Source: Oscheius dolichura
Taxonomy: Eukaryota > Nematoda > Chromadorea > Rhabditida > Rhabditidae
Reading direction: 5' to 3'
Assembly (NCBI GenBank): GCA_932521035.1
Contig: OW051492.1
Span: forward strand, 2,604,001 to 2,668,000
Length of the DNA: 64,000 nucleotides
A program made the translations under genes and the position numbers. Below the pieces are notes generated by a model that did no database searches, was not told the DNA's origin, and saw only the letters and a list, made by a program, of their open reading frames with translations. Shown here in pieces: positions 39,001 to 48,635 of this stretch (position 1 is its first letter; the number at the start of each line of letters is the position of its first letter).

Positions 39001-41591
39001 AAGAAATTGAATGTAATGGTATATTTGAAACAATCCAACAAAAATTTAGATTCACCAAGAAGACGATGTCAAAATTACAACACCTACTGAACCTGCAACA
39101 ACTAAACAAGACACATTTTGGGAAGAAGAAAAAGGCCATAGAAGAGGTTACAGGTGGGATATGGTTGTTGTAGCATTTTTCAATAGTCGTTTTAGCCTTT
39201 CTGATACGAATCAGTCAATGCTTAATTTACTCATTGAAGAATCTAACACACGATTAGTTGCTCATTGTGAACAGGCTACAGATCTGCCCACAGAAAATTT
39301 GCAAGGTGTCATTCAGTGCAGTATGGACGATATATCCTCCATAAATTGGCAAAGTAATACTTTTCATTGTGTTTATTTGATTTGTTTTATTTTAGTCGAT
39401 CTCCTCAACAGTCAACTTGTTTTAAAAGGAAGTGATCGTGGTGGATTTGTGCTGCTAACAGCTGCTCATGCTAGTCTTTCTCAAAAGCTCCATAGAAATA
39501 CATGGAGAAGTGGGCAACTTTTCTCTAAGAAGTCCTGGTCTTGTGTAATATCTGGAATGCAGGTTAATTCTTTTCTTATTTTTTTACTGATATAATTTTT
39601 AGTATTTTGCTCCTGTCGGTATATCTTCTGCAAAAGCTGAGTCCAAATTCAAATGGCTACCTAAAGAAAGCATTGAAGAAAAGCCAAATGATGATAGTAG
39701 CGATCACTTATCACACGTAGTGGGGGATGCAGAAGCAGTTGGAGGGATTGTGCAGCCAGGTTGGTTTTTTTTTAAATTTATTGAACATACAATTATTTTA
39801 GGAATAACATCTGATCCTGAGCGTATACAGCTCCAAAGAATTGTTCGACGATGCAGCTGTGAAATATATTTCTGTTATTTCTCCGAAATAATGAAAACAG
39901 ACACTCTAGAGGAGACGGTTGTCCAAAAAGTTGAACCAGAAGCTGTTTTTGGTCGTCAAGAAGGCGTCGATTGTTTGACATTAAAACATAACATGCTGGA
40001 AGCAAGTACTAGCTCGGAACAATATGAGATGCTCGTGGATATTGTCAATGCCTTGGTGCTTTTTGTGGATCCAAAGAAAAAAGAACAAGCGGAGAATCGA
40101 CGGCGGATTCAGTTTTCCTGCGAGTTAACGGAAATGGAAAATATGAGAAAGAGTATTGAACAACAGCAGGTCTTTTTAACAGTATTTTACCATTGTAAAT
40201 TATTCTAGGCCAATCTTCGCCACATTGTGGCCGTTGTTCGCTCTTTGGAGCGTCAATTGTTTCATTTGGAAACTTCAGGTCAAGAAGATGAAATTAAGCG
40301 CAAAGAAATAACAGTAGAGATGGAAGAATACAAGACGAAACAACTTGAAGCCGCTGACCAGCTGGCGATCTATATTAGTTGTTACAAACAGCGGCAAGTG
40401 GAGGCTACCGTTGCTGTCGTAAGAAAACCCGAAGAAGACGTTCTAGCGGCGGTAGCTAGAAGATTCGAAGTTTGCTTTGAAGACTGTATTTGGAGATTAA
40501 CCGAGTCGGATGGTCAAATTACTTTGGCAGAAATACAAATCCGGAATTTCCTGTAAGCTACTTTTTAAATGTAATATTGCATGATGCAGATATACACGAA
40601 CAATGAGAATTGACAATTCCGGAGAGCATCTTTTTGAAGTGGGATCAGTGAGAATATCCAACTTGTTGCCGGAAACCATGTATAAAGACACATTGCATAG
40701 AGATGATCGAGTTGCGACAACGCAGCCAGCGCTTCGACTGCTTCTAAGGGATTTAGCTCCAGGTTTGTACCTTTGTTTACCGCAATAAAAGTTTTAGTTG
40801 GTGGAATCTGTGTCAAAGAGCATTTCGAAGTGAATATTGCTCCGATGGTTGTTCAAACAACTTACGAATTCTACGCGAAGATCATGGGCTTCTTTTTCCC
40901 TGGAAAAAATATAGAAAAAGACGACCAGCTTGAAAATGTTGAAGAAGGAACCCCCGTAAGTAGTAGTTGCGTTCGTGCTTAGTTTTACTTTAGAAGTTTT
41001 CGTTTACAAGGAGAATAACTGGTACATTAAGTATGAGAAGCAATAAAAGTATACAAATGGATCGGAAAGCGAGCTCGGTTAATGGAAAGGTTTTTAAAGT
41101 ACATAAAAAATAATTAATATTATTTTTCAGTTGAAACCAGAGGAAATAAATGATATAGAAAGAATGAGACAACGAGCTCATGACAATAGTTTTTTCCTTT
41201 ATATAAAAATACCGGAAGTACCTTTTGTAGTTTCCTATAAAGTTAGTTAAATTATATGCATTATAAGTATACCATTTAGGGAAAAGAAGAGAAAAACCTT
41301 GAAGATGTTGATCGTTTTGGTTTCCTATTCCCTCTATGTGAATATCACGAAAAGAACTGGACTTGGTTAGATCTTATGTTAGCTGTGAAACAACGTTGTC
41401 GGAAAATCCTTATCTCACAATTTATGAAACATAAATTACTTCGAAACAGGATAATGGGAACAATGGAGCCGGTTGAAGGAATGACAGAAGAAGAAAAGAA
41501 ACGGATTACCTTGGGAGAAGTAGGTGGTATTTTTTTATTTGACTTGATCTTATTCTAGAGTCCTGGTGGCCCAGAACGAAAGAAAAGAAAA
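33047..41591 (+). CDS. BLTP2: Bridge-like lipid transfer protein 2 (KIAA0100/hobbit family)
   Basis: About 8.5 kb of chained short exons lead from the ATG at 33047 to TGA at 41589-41591. The N-terminus is a membrane anchor ([15 protein letters not shown]) followed by the repeating-beta-groove start [20 protein letters not shown] and [16 protein letters not shown]. Mid-protein landmarks are [20 protein letters not shown], which is the FMP27 GFWDK-type block, and [37 protein letters not shown] and [13 protein letters not shown]. The C-terminal part is helical and charged and ends PERKKRK. BLTP2 proteins form long hydrophobic grooves at ER-plasma membrane contacts and move bulk phospholipid. A reverse-strand PPP1R11 gene lies in the intron at about 34048-34536. 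Confidence 0.9.
34102..34497 (-). CDS. PPP1R11: Protein phosphatase 1 inhibitor subunit 11 (nested)
   Basis: Exons 34497-34335 and 34292-34102 are joined across a 42-nt GTATTG...TTCAG intron. The intron length is a multiple of three, so reading through it leaves the frame open and would hide it. Spliced, the protein reads [19 protein letters not shown] and then [16 protein letters not shown], which matches the inhibitor-3 core (DNEHMGRRSSKCCCIY type), including the Cys triplet. Upstream is [11 protein letters not shown], the counterpart of the PP1-binding hydrophobic strand. The tail has HCRGH. The family inhibits PP1 catalytic subunits. The start may be 34497 or the ATG at 34467 (MESVTV). 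It sits wholly within an intron of BLTP2 on the opposite strand. Confidence 0.88.
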   Translation of the reverse strand: MKGFIHSTLQMESVTVVSTATDDPKPEEKQEETLVLRLRPPPDGPRVTWAEGVIGIAFSFSHIKTGHSDNEHLGRLKSNCCCIYTRPRQWDDPSTWEQDEHETEHCRGHTLPPDQEKRLAGDKSPPHSPCC

Positions 41592-41902
41592 TGAGGAGGC
41601 CGAACTTTTTTTTGTATTTTTTATTTTTTTTCGAAGTTTTCTATATTTCCCTTTAAACGGATATACAACTTTACGGTTTGCCTCTGTCATCACTTTGCGC
41701 TATATTGTATATATGTATGTAAAAAATACTGCAATGTAAAGGGGCGCAAAGCTTTAATAGATTATACGATTAATAAATTATTTCTACCCTTTTGTTTTTC
41801 AAGCAGTGCTCGTTTCAACAACTTTATATCATTATGTACTGTCGTTAGGCTTTGGGCGTTATTCTTTCCTTTTGCTTTTCGAAAAATGAAGTTTAGGGTA
41901 AA

Positions 41903-43456
41903 ATGGTGAAAAGAGTGAAAAAAGAAGTGACAAGTGAATCCGGCCGCCAAGATGAAGATCAAATGGAATGGGAGATGGATGAACCCGATCGACAAGATGA
42001 ACTGCGAATGGAAGAGGAGAGAGTGCTAAATGTAATTTTCTTTTTTAATTCTAACTTGTAGTACTGTTTTAAGACTTATGACGAATCTTCTGATTACGCT
42101 ACAACGACAAATCTTAAAGACATTGAGGATATCTGCAAAGCTGTCAAAGTTAGCATTCCGACCAAATGTCATCGTTTTCCTAATGTTCCAGATAGATATT
42201 GTCAGTGAAACCAAAGACAAAATGACATTAGAATTTGATTTGAAAAATGTTGAGGCTCCTATCGCTAACACATTACGAAGAGTACTTATTGCTGAGGTGA
42301 CATATGTTGACAAATGGTGTTATTTTTAATTATCTTAGGTGCCCACAATGGCATTTGAGAAGATTTATCTTTATCAAAACACAAGCATTATTCAAGATGA
42401 AGTCCTTTGTCATAGATTGGGCCTTCTACCTCTAAACGTTGATCCCCGGCGGTTTGAAATGCCTTTAACTAAGGTAGAAGAAGACCTTGTTTAAATCATA
42501 TTTTTTTAGGTTGTTGGAGTTAATGAAGAAGGTGTTGATTGTGAGGAAGAGCCAGAGCCAAATCCAACATACAATGTCGCCTTCTACATTAATGTAAATG
42601 TTTCTTATTACTAAATTTATCCCCTATTCTAGGTTTCTTGCACAAAAAATAAACATGCTTCAAGTACAGCAACTGAACCAAATGAATTATATCATAATAG
42701 TTCGGTATATTCAGACTCTTTTAAATGGAAACCTTGCGGTAATCAAGTAAGCTTTCTTTCCCCAAATTATATTAATTTTATTTATTAGGAAACTGAATTT
42801 GATAATAATCCACCTCGAATGGTGCATGATGATATTTTAGTGGCAAAAATGCGTCCAGGACAGCAGATCGAAGCTAGCTGCCACGCTGTTAAAGGAATTG
42901 GAAGAGATCATGCTAAATTTAGCCCTGTTGCAACTGCCACTTACAGGTAATGCGTAGCGTTAGCATACAATAATTTTATAAAGACTTTTGCCTACTATTC
43001 GGTTAGTTAAACCAGTAGTTGGAGAGGCTGCAGAGCGTCTGAAAGGTTGTTTTAGTCAAGGAGTTATTGATATTGTTAAAGAGAAAGGTAGCCCGTTTTC
43101 AAGCACTTATCAAAATAACGTAGGCATAAATACTGCCGTCGTGGCCGATGCACGTCGTGACACTTGCAGTAGAAACGTATTCCGCCACAAGGACCTCGCC
43201 GAATGCGTAGAGTTAGGGAGAAAGAAAAATCATTTCATCTGTAAGTGTTTTACCTTATTGTTTTTATATTTTTGTTTATTTAGTTTGTGTAGAATCTACT
43301 GGTGCACTTACATCAGCAGATCTTGTTGTTGAAGCGTGCAAGGTATATTTTCAATATGAGCTTTATAATGTAAAACGTATTCAGGTGATCGAAGAGAAAT
43401 GCGTATTTCTCCATAAGGAAATCAGCGAAGCGTTCCGCACACTGACGCATAGTTAG
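41903..43456 (+). CDS. POLR1C: RNA polymerase I and III subunit RPAC1
   Basis: The ATG at 41903 lies seven bases after a GTTTAG acceptor. An acidic N-terminus is followed by the alpha-like dimerisation core [20 protein letters not shown] and [40 protein letters not shown], and the insert domain (VAFYINVSCTKN). Then come [40 protein letters not shown] and the C-terminal [15 protein letters not shown]. These match the AC40/RPAC1 subunit shared by RNA polymerases I and III, which pairs with RPAC2. The stop is TAG at 43454-43456. A 49-nt intron near 42143-42191 is needed to keep frame. Confidence 0.93.
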
Positions 43457-43676
43457 AAAGTTGTCATTTTGTTATAATTGTTGTTATCATTGTTATCGTC
43501 GCGTTATCGCGATATTGTTCTTTTGAACAAAGACATGCGTGAATACATGTTATTTTTCCTCCTATTGGATATCTCTAATAGCACCAAGAGAGAAGATACA
43601 AATAATAGAGAAAGAGCATCATGGTTTCTTTTATCTGTGATATATACAAGATATTGTTTTCAATTTGTGTGGAGAT

Positions 43677-44248
43677 CTACCCTTGAGTGTTTGCTCCGGT
43701 AAGGCTGTAGTCAATGTCATCATAGTTTGAGCCGCCTTGTTGGGCTGGAGCTGGTTTGGGAGGAGGAGCCGTTGTTGGTTTCTCCTTTCCAATAGGAATC
43801 TATTTCTTTTTTATATGGTTATCCTAGCCCTTACCGGTTGATCATAATCCGAAGCATCAGGTACAGGAGCGGGTCCACCACCAGAAGAAGGTGCCGGACC
43901 AGCAGAAGGAGCCGGGGGCGCTGGCTGCTTCATAAAAGTCTGGAACAGCTGGGGAAGAGCCGCAGGCTGTGGCTGTTGGAAAAATTGGGGAGCTGCAGCG
44001 AAGACATTTTGGAAGGCAGGATTTTGAAAGGCAGGAGCTACTTGTTGAAATATTCCCTATAAGAATACTTCAAGGGACAAATCAGGAAATATACCCCAAA
44101 AGGATTTCCACCGCCTCCTCCACCGCCGAAAAGGCCTGAAAGGCCTCCGAGAAAGTCTTGACTCTGAAAGGGCAACATATAAAATAGTGTCCCATGAATT
44201 TACCTCAGTAATTCCCAGAAAAGTAGCGAAAATAAGGAGATGTTGCAT
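43677..44248 (-). CDS. Small secreted Gly/Pro/Ala/Gln-rich protein
   Basis: Four exons chain from the ATG at 44248 to TAG at 43677-43679. A short signal peptide (MQHLLIFATFLGITE) precedes a glycine run (GGLSGLFGGGGGGGNPFG), a Gln/Phe/Ala segment (AFQNPAFQNVFAAAPQFFQQ) and a long Pro/Ala/Ser region (PAPPAPSAGPAPSSGGGPAP). It ends in GSNYDDIDYSLTGANTQG. Low-complexity secreted proteins of this kind are common in nematode extracellular matrix and epicuticle, but the function here is unknown. The three small introns each keep frame. Confidence 0.75.
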
Positions 44249-44535
44249 TCTGTACAGGGGAAAAGAACGGGCAGTTCAAAGGCAGCAGGCCAAAGGCAAG
44301 TCGTCAAACGGGCAGGCCAAGTGGTGGCAAACAGGTCTAACGGCCTTTACCACTCTACGTTGTAACTACGTGTTTCTGTGTCATATTCTTGACATCCTCT
44401 AGAGGTTATATTGTCAGCCTCTCCTAAACCGGAAGAAGGACCTTTCTGCTACAACGTGTACAGTGACGCGGACCCCCCGCTTTATATTCTTAGTGTTCAT
44501 TAAAATTACACCACTTCTTCAAAGATAAAAATGAC

Positions 44536-44604
44536 TCATACACAGCTCGCCGCCTTGGACAGTTTAAAGGTTTCTTCTTCCGCGGCGAGCTGTGTCATGT
44601 ATGA
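44536..44604. repeat. GC-rich hairpin
   Basis: The left arm TCATACACAGCTCGCCGC (44536-44553) pairs with 44582-44604, with a 5-nt bulge, around a loop of about 28 nt. It lies in the otherwise empty gap 44249-44831. It does not resemble the CACCCGT hairpin family. Confidence 0.7.
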
Positions 44605-44831
44605 AGGAACTGAAAACAGCCCCATTTCCTGGTTTATCAATTTCACCCTATACTAATTCATCTATGATCTGGCTATCCATAGGAGCCTCCCGTAGCTTTT
44701 CTATTTCCTTATCTCAAAGTGGCTGTACTACTCTTTCACGAAAGATCAGATTGGAGATACGAAAAGAAACCCCGTGATAGTCACTTTCGTTTTACAAATT
44801 AGTACATACGATGAGATATAAATATTTATAC

Positions 44832-45224
44832 TTACAGCAGAATGTTCGTTTCTTGCTGAACCCAGCTCTTTACGAGTTCATATACTTCCGTTTTAGCGAC
44901 ATCAGAAACACTTTTACGACCAGAAGTCTTCAATTCTTCATAAACTGATGAAACAGATGCCTTTTCATGGCCCTATAGGTAACAACAAAGGTAGCCACAA
45001 TACATGATAACCTACTTGTTTTCTTATTTCCTTCTTGACAAGCTCTTTCATGTTGTTTGCCCATCCTTCTGATTTTAGTCTGGCTATTAATATTTCCTAA
45101 AGTAAAAGTTATTCCAATAAATACTCCAACTGACCTTGATTCTATCTTTTTCACTGCTTTCAATAAAGCGTTTTTCGAGGCCTCTGATATGATCTTCGAT
45201 GTCTTGCTGAGTATCATAATTCAT
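44832..45224 (-). CDS. ENY2: Transcription and mRNA export factor ENY2/Sus1
   Basis: Three exons on the reverse strand run from the ATG at 45224 to TAA at 44832-44834. The product of about 100 residues is all-helical: ESSEKDRIKEILIARLKSEG and WANNMKELVKKEIRKQG, then VSSVYEELKTSGRKSVSD and VKSWVQQETNILL. The length and the motif R.KE.L...L.E.GW match ENY2, which links the SAGA deubiquitinase module to the TREX-2 mRNA export complex. Both introns (about 38 and 43 nt) keep frame. Confidence 0.88.
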
Positions 45225-45929
45225 AGCTCAGTCTAAAATAAATTTTAATTGTTGGGAACAAAGCAATGAGAAGAAAAAATAATGTGGAGATATCCTAAAT
45301 ATACAAAACGGCAGGGTGTCTGTCTGTCCGTCACCGCCCACGTCGGGCACGCGCGCGTTCAAACTAGAGCTGCAAGTTCGACCCCCGCGGTGATCAAACC
45401 TTTTGCTTTTCTATATTTTTGAGTTTTATTCTTTTGCCACTACTTTTGCATGTGTAAAACACTAACGACGGCTCGATTCGCATTTGTAATTATACCTCGG
45501 CCATTTGTTGAACATTTTCGGAAATTTAAAAATCAAAATTAAGAGATGGAAAACGCTGATAGGCTGGGGGGCCGCGTTTCTGACGCGGCGAAGCCTTCTT
45601 GTGAAAGCAAACAAAAGGCAAAAAGTGAAATGTTTCTGGAAGGGCTTGCTTGATGTTTACGCGGAGCTATTTTCAAAGGCCGTTGTTTATAATTCGATTT
45701 CTGCTCATTTCTGCTCGCTCGCTTTATTATTTTCTTTCCCCAGCAGTTATTTTATTCTCTTACTGACCATCTTTACATTTGGATAAATGTGTCGTTTATT
45801 CAAAGAAGTCTGTTTTACAGAATGTATTGTTAGTTATTATTTACAAAATTTATAATATAAATACTTATTTTTTAAAATTTCATTCAGCTTGTTGAAGGAA
45901 ACTAGTTTATTCTCTAAAAACCCTAGAAA
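45225..45929. other. Intergenic region ENY2-receptor
   Basis: No gene recognised. A GC-rich patch at 45311-45395 (CACGTCGGGCACGCGCGCG) with a B-box-like GTTCGACCCCC could be the edge of a repeat. The rest is AT-rich. Confidence 0.4.
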
Positions 45930-47301
45930 TCATCTAACAATTTGTGGAAGATTCGCTATGCTGATATGAACGGTGCTACCTCTTCGTGGACCACTGTTAT
46001 TCAATATACTTGACTTCTTTTCCAGGAATTGCTACAAATTCATCTATTTAGAAATAGTTTTAACTTACTGCATGATTTGTCAAAGAAACAGAAGTCTTTT
46101 TGTATCCTACCATGGCCATCATCTCTGTCCGTAATCTATTGTTCAAGAAGAAAAAGCTCCAAGGATTGACGAAGCTCAATTCCGTAGTAATAATTGGGTA
46201 ATATTCCCGGATATGGTTCAAAGTATGATCATAATCCTAGAGACCTTATACTAGGGAAAGACCACAAAGTAAGTACCTTTTTTACAATAAGGATAATTAA
46301 TTGGACACCGTGATAGAAAAGGCAGTTAATTATTACCATAATTTGCAGGAAGACTTGAATAGAAAGGCGAAATTCTCGTTGTTTCCTAGAAACTGTCTTT
46401 GATAATCATTATTTGTCATCACAATTTGTGACTAGCTCATTCTGATGAGCCGTTGTCATCTCATCAACCCGTTTCCTTTCCACCCGCCCACCTTATTTGA
46501 TCCGAAACCCACAATTTCGTTGAGCTTTTTCTATAGATTGCTCCCACCACGGCGACATAACAACTCAACGAGACTGCAGTATTTATAATCAGGACAACAG
46601 AAGCAATTCCCGAAGAGAGCTGCAAAATGTAATTATTATTTTTTGGTTGGTTAGATGACTTACCCCGAGTTGCATCGGCGAAACAACCGTAGCACCGGAT
46701 TCATCAAAGCTTTTATAGATATTAGTTGTTACAGGAAGCATTATAACAAACGAAGGACCCCAATGGATCATGAGAATTATATAGAGTGGCTGTTTTTTAT
46801 ACCTCTAAAAATATATCAGTCATAGACGAGACGGGGCAGAGGGGAAACGACCTCATTCGTAATATCCCGTACAAAAACAAGATATCGCTGAACACTAAAG
46901 AGCATAATGCCATTAGATCTCAAAATAACAAAGAAATATATATTATTATAGCCAATTGGAGCAGCCCAGCTATTATTATCCATAAAAAACGAGCCAAAGC
47001 GCGGTAATGATTGCAGCAAATTAAAGAAGATAAAAACTATAATTGCTGAAATATCTGCAGCACCCTAAAATTTATATTATATGTATATATTTTTTGGATG
47101 GTAGCGGACCTGTGAAATGATTAAATTATAAAAAACATCATCTAAACGACGAGTAGACATTATTGAGCTGCTCAGGGTGATTGAAGGCTTCCTCACGGCT
47201 ACTGTAATCAGAATTAGGAGATATAACGGCAGGGAGATGGTAGTAGACCCGATTAGGAACCAATATTGCCAACCCATTTCATTAAAAATTGTTGCATTCA
47301 T
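45930..47301 (-). CDS. Serpentine chemoreceptor, Srv-like 7TM GPCR
   Basis: Exons on the reverse strand run from the ATG at 47301 to TGA at 45930-45932. TM1 is YWFLIGSTTISLPLYLLILI. TM2 is FYNLIISQGAADISAIIVFI. The extracellular loop carries LPRFGSFFMDNNSW. TM3 is FFVILRSNGIMLFSVQRYLV, with the Arg-Tyr end typical of nematode serpentine receptors. TM4 is PLYIILMIHWGPSFVIM, and TM5 is IASVVLIINTAVSLSCYVAV. After KQREFRLSIQVFLQIM comes the TM7 end FVNPWSFFFLNNRLR. The layout and the N-P-W/Y...LL.N..lR end fit the Srv/Srg group of chemosensory receptors. Exon boundaries in the 46300-46500 stretch and the exact TM6 exon are uncertain. Confidence 0.75.
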
Positions 47302-47375
47302 TTTTTGTAGCTGAAAAATTGATAAAAAATGAGCAGAAACAGTAAGAGAAGATAGTCCGAGTTTCGGTGCCGCCG

Positions 47376-47461
47376 CACCCGTAAAATCTCGGCAGTAGAA
47401 AGCATTGTTATGCGCGCGCGCTTTGTTTGAGGTTCTCGTCACTACCGAGATGTTACGGGTA
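47376..47461. repeat. Foldback hairpin element, copy 3
   Basis: Left arm CACCCGTAAAATCTCGGCAG, right arm ending ATGTTACGGGTA, with a GCGCGCGCG run in the loop. A few arm mismatches make it the most diverged loop of the set. Confidence 0.8.
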
Positions 47462-47840
47462 CTGAGGACGCGAAATTCGACGGCTCTTGAGGAATAAAGG
47501 CTACAAAACAAACCAAAATGGTAGTAGTCGTCTCAAGGAGTGACTCGTTCAAAATGTCCAGAACAGCCGCATCCAGCCGAGCCGAGCCATCCATCAGCTA
47601 ATAACCCAGCTCAGAAGAGCTCATTTCCTGTGGGCAGGTAGTCCCCCTCGCCTGCTCGTCACAGGATTCCCGAAGTTGACTACGTCAATGATGACTTCTC
47701 TAACGGGCAGAGGGTAGAGGGGAAATGTGACATCCACTCTGCAGATGAGATTGACTATTTAAAGGGCGGATGGGGGAGAGAGGAGGAGCAGGGACAACAG
47801 GAAAATGCGTCAGCTATAGGGTTGATTCGGTGCTGATCTA

Positions 47841-47909
47841 CACCCGTAAAGTCTCGGCAGCTGGCGGATCTGTTAGCCATTGGCTCTAGCTGCCGAGATT
47901 TTACGGGTG
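47841..47909. repeat. Foldback hairpin element, copy 4
   Basis: The arms of 22 nt (CACCCGTAAAGTCTCGGCAG and its complement at 47888-47909) differ at one G/A position, which would still pair as G:T. The loop is about 25 nt, the shortest of the family. Confidence 0.85.
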
Positions 47910-48635
47910 CAGATGCCCAAAACCGAATGGTATTCAATCTTCATTCAATTGTTGTTTCACATGGAATTGTGTCCTTTTTAAAGGTCCAATTTATCTAGAT
48001 AGTCCACGTTGACCGTCTAGATGGGTCAGATGGCAAAAAAAATCCTTGGTTGTGCGTTATATTTCCAGCAATAGTCGCCATTAGACCGGAGAGTCCCGAA
48101 CAGAAGAAAAACAAGCTTCAATAACCTTCACTTTGGTTCCTATTTTCTTCTTGTCCTTCTAAAATGAGGATACTGTAATTTAATGACTTTTCTTACTCTG
48201 TCATTGATAAAAAGATTGTCATGTCCATCGACAACATGTCTTTTTTCTCCATAAAAGGCCGTGAGCCGTCTTGAAACCTGAATTACCACCATTTTCAGTG
48301 GATTTTCTGGATCTGGACGGTAACTGCGTCTTCGCTATGGGACCCAATATGCAAAAACGTTTCTACAGTAACCACGACTTCAAAAATTAGAGGTCTACGG
48401 TCAAAAAATGGTCAAAAATTTCAAAAAAGTGAGAAATATCCAGCGAAAATTGACTCTACTGTAATCCCTTCAAATAAAGACAATAGTTCTTATTTTTAGA
48501 GATTTTTTAAAAGTTTTTCATATATTAAAAGTTGCCAGACAATAAAATAATCATAATTTCAAAAAAAAAAACATTCAAAAAAAATGAGAAAATCGAGGAT
48601 AATTGTGAGCCGGCGCGCTAGTGGAACAAACTGTT

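Larger units (their letters stand above)
47302..48635. other. Repeat-bearing intergenic region
   Basis: It contains hairpin copies 3 and 4 and a stretch (about 48170-48600) rich in ACTGTAA/TACGGT-type words and A-runs. It includes a segment (48410-48480) with GTCAAAAA repeats. No protein-coding frame is supported; the apparent upstream extension of the receptor frame to 47511 runs through hairpin copy 3. Confidence 0.5.

Noticed and set aside
47302-47511. N-terminal extension of the Srv-like receptor by 70 residues
   Set aside because: The added residues are encoded by hairpin copy 3 and its flanks. The ATG at 47301 begins directly before TM1.
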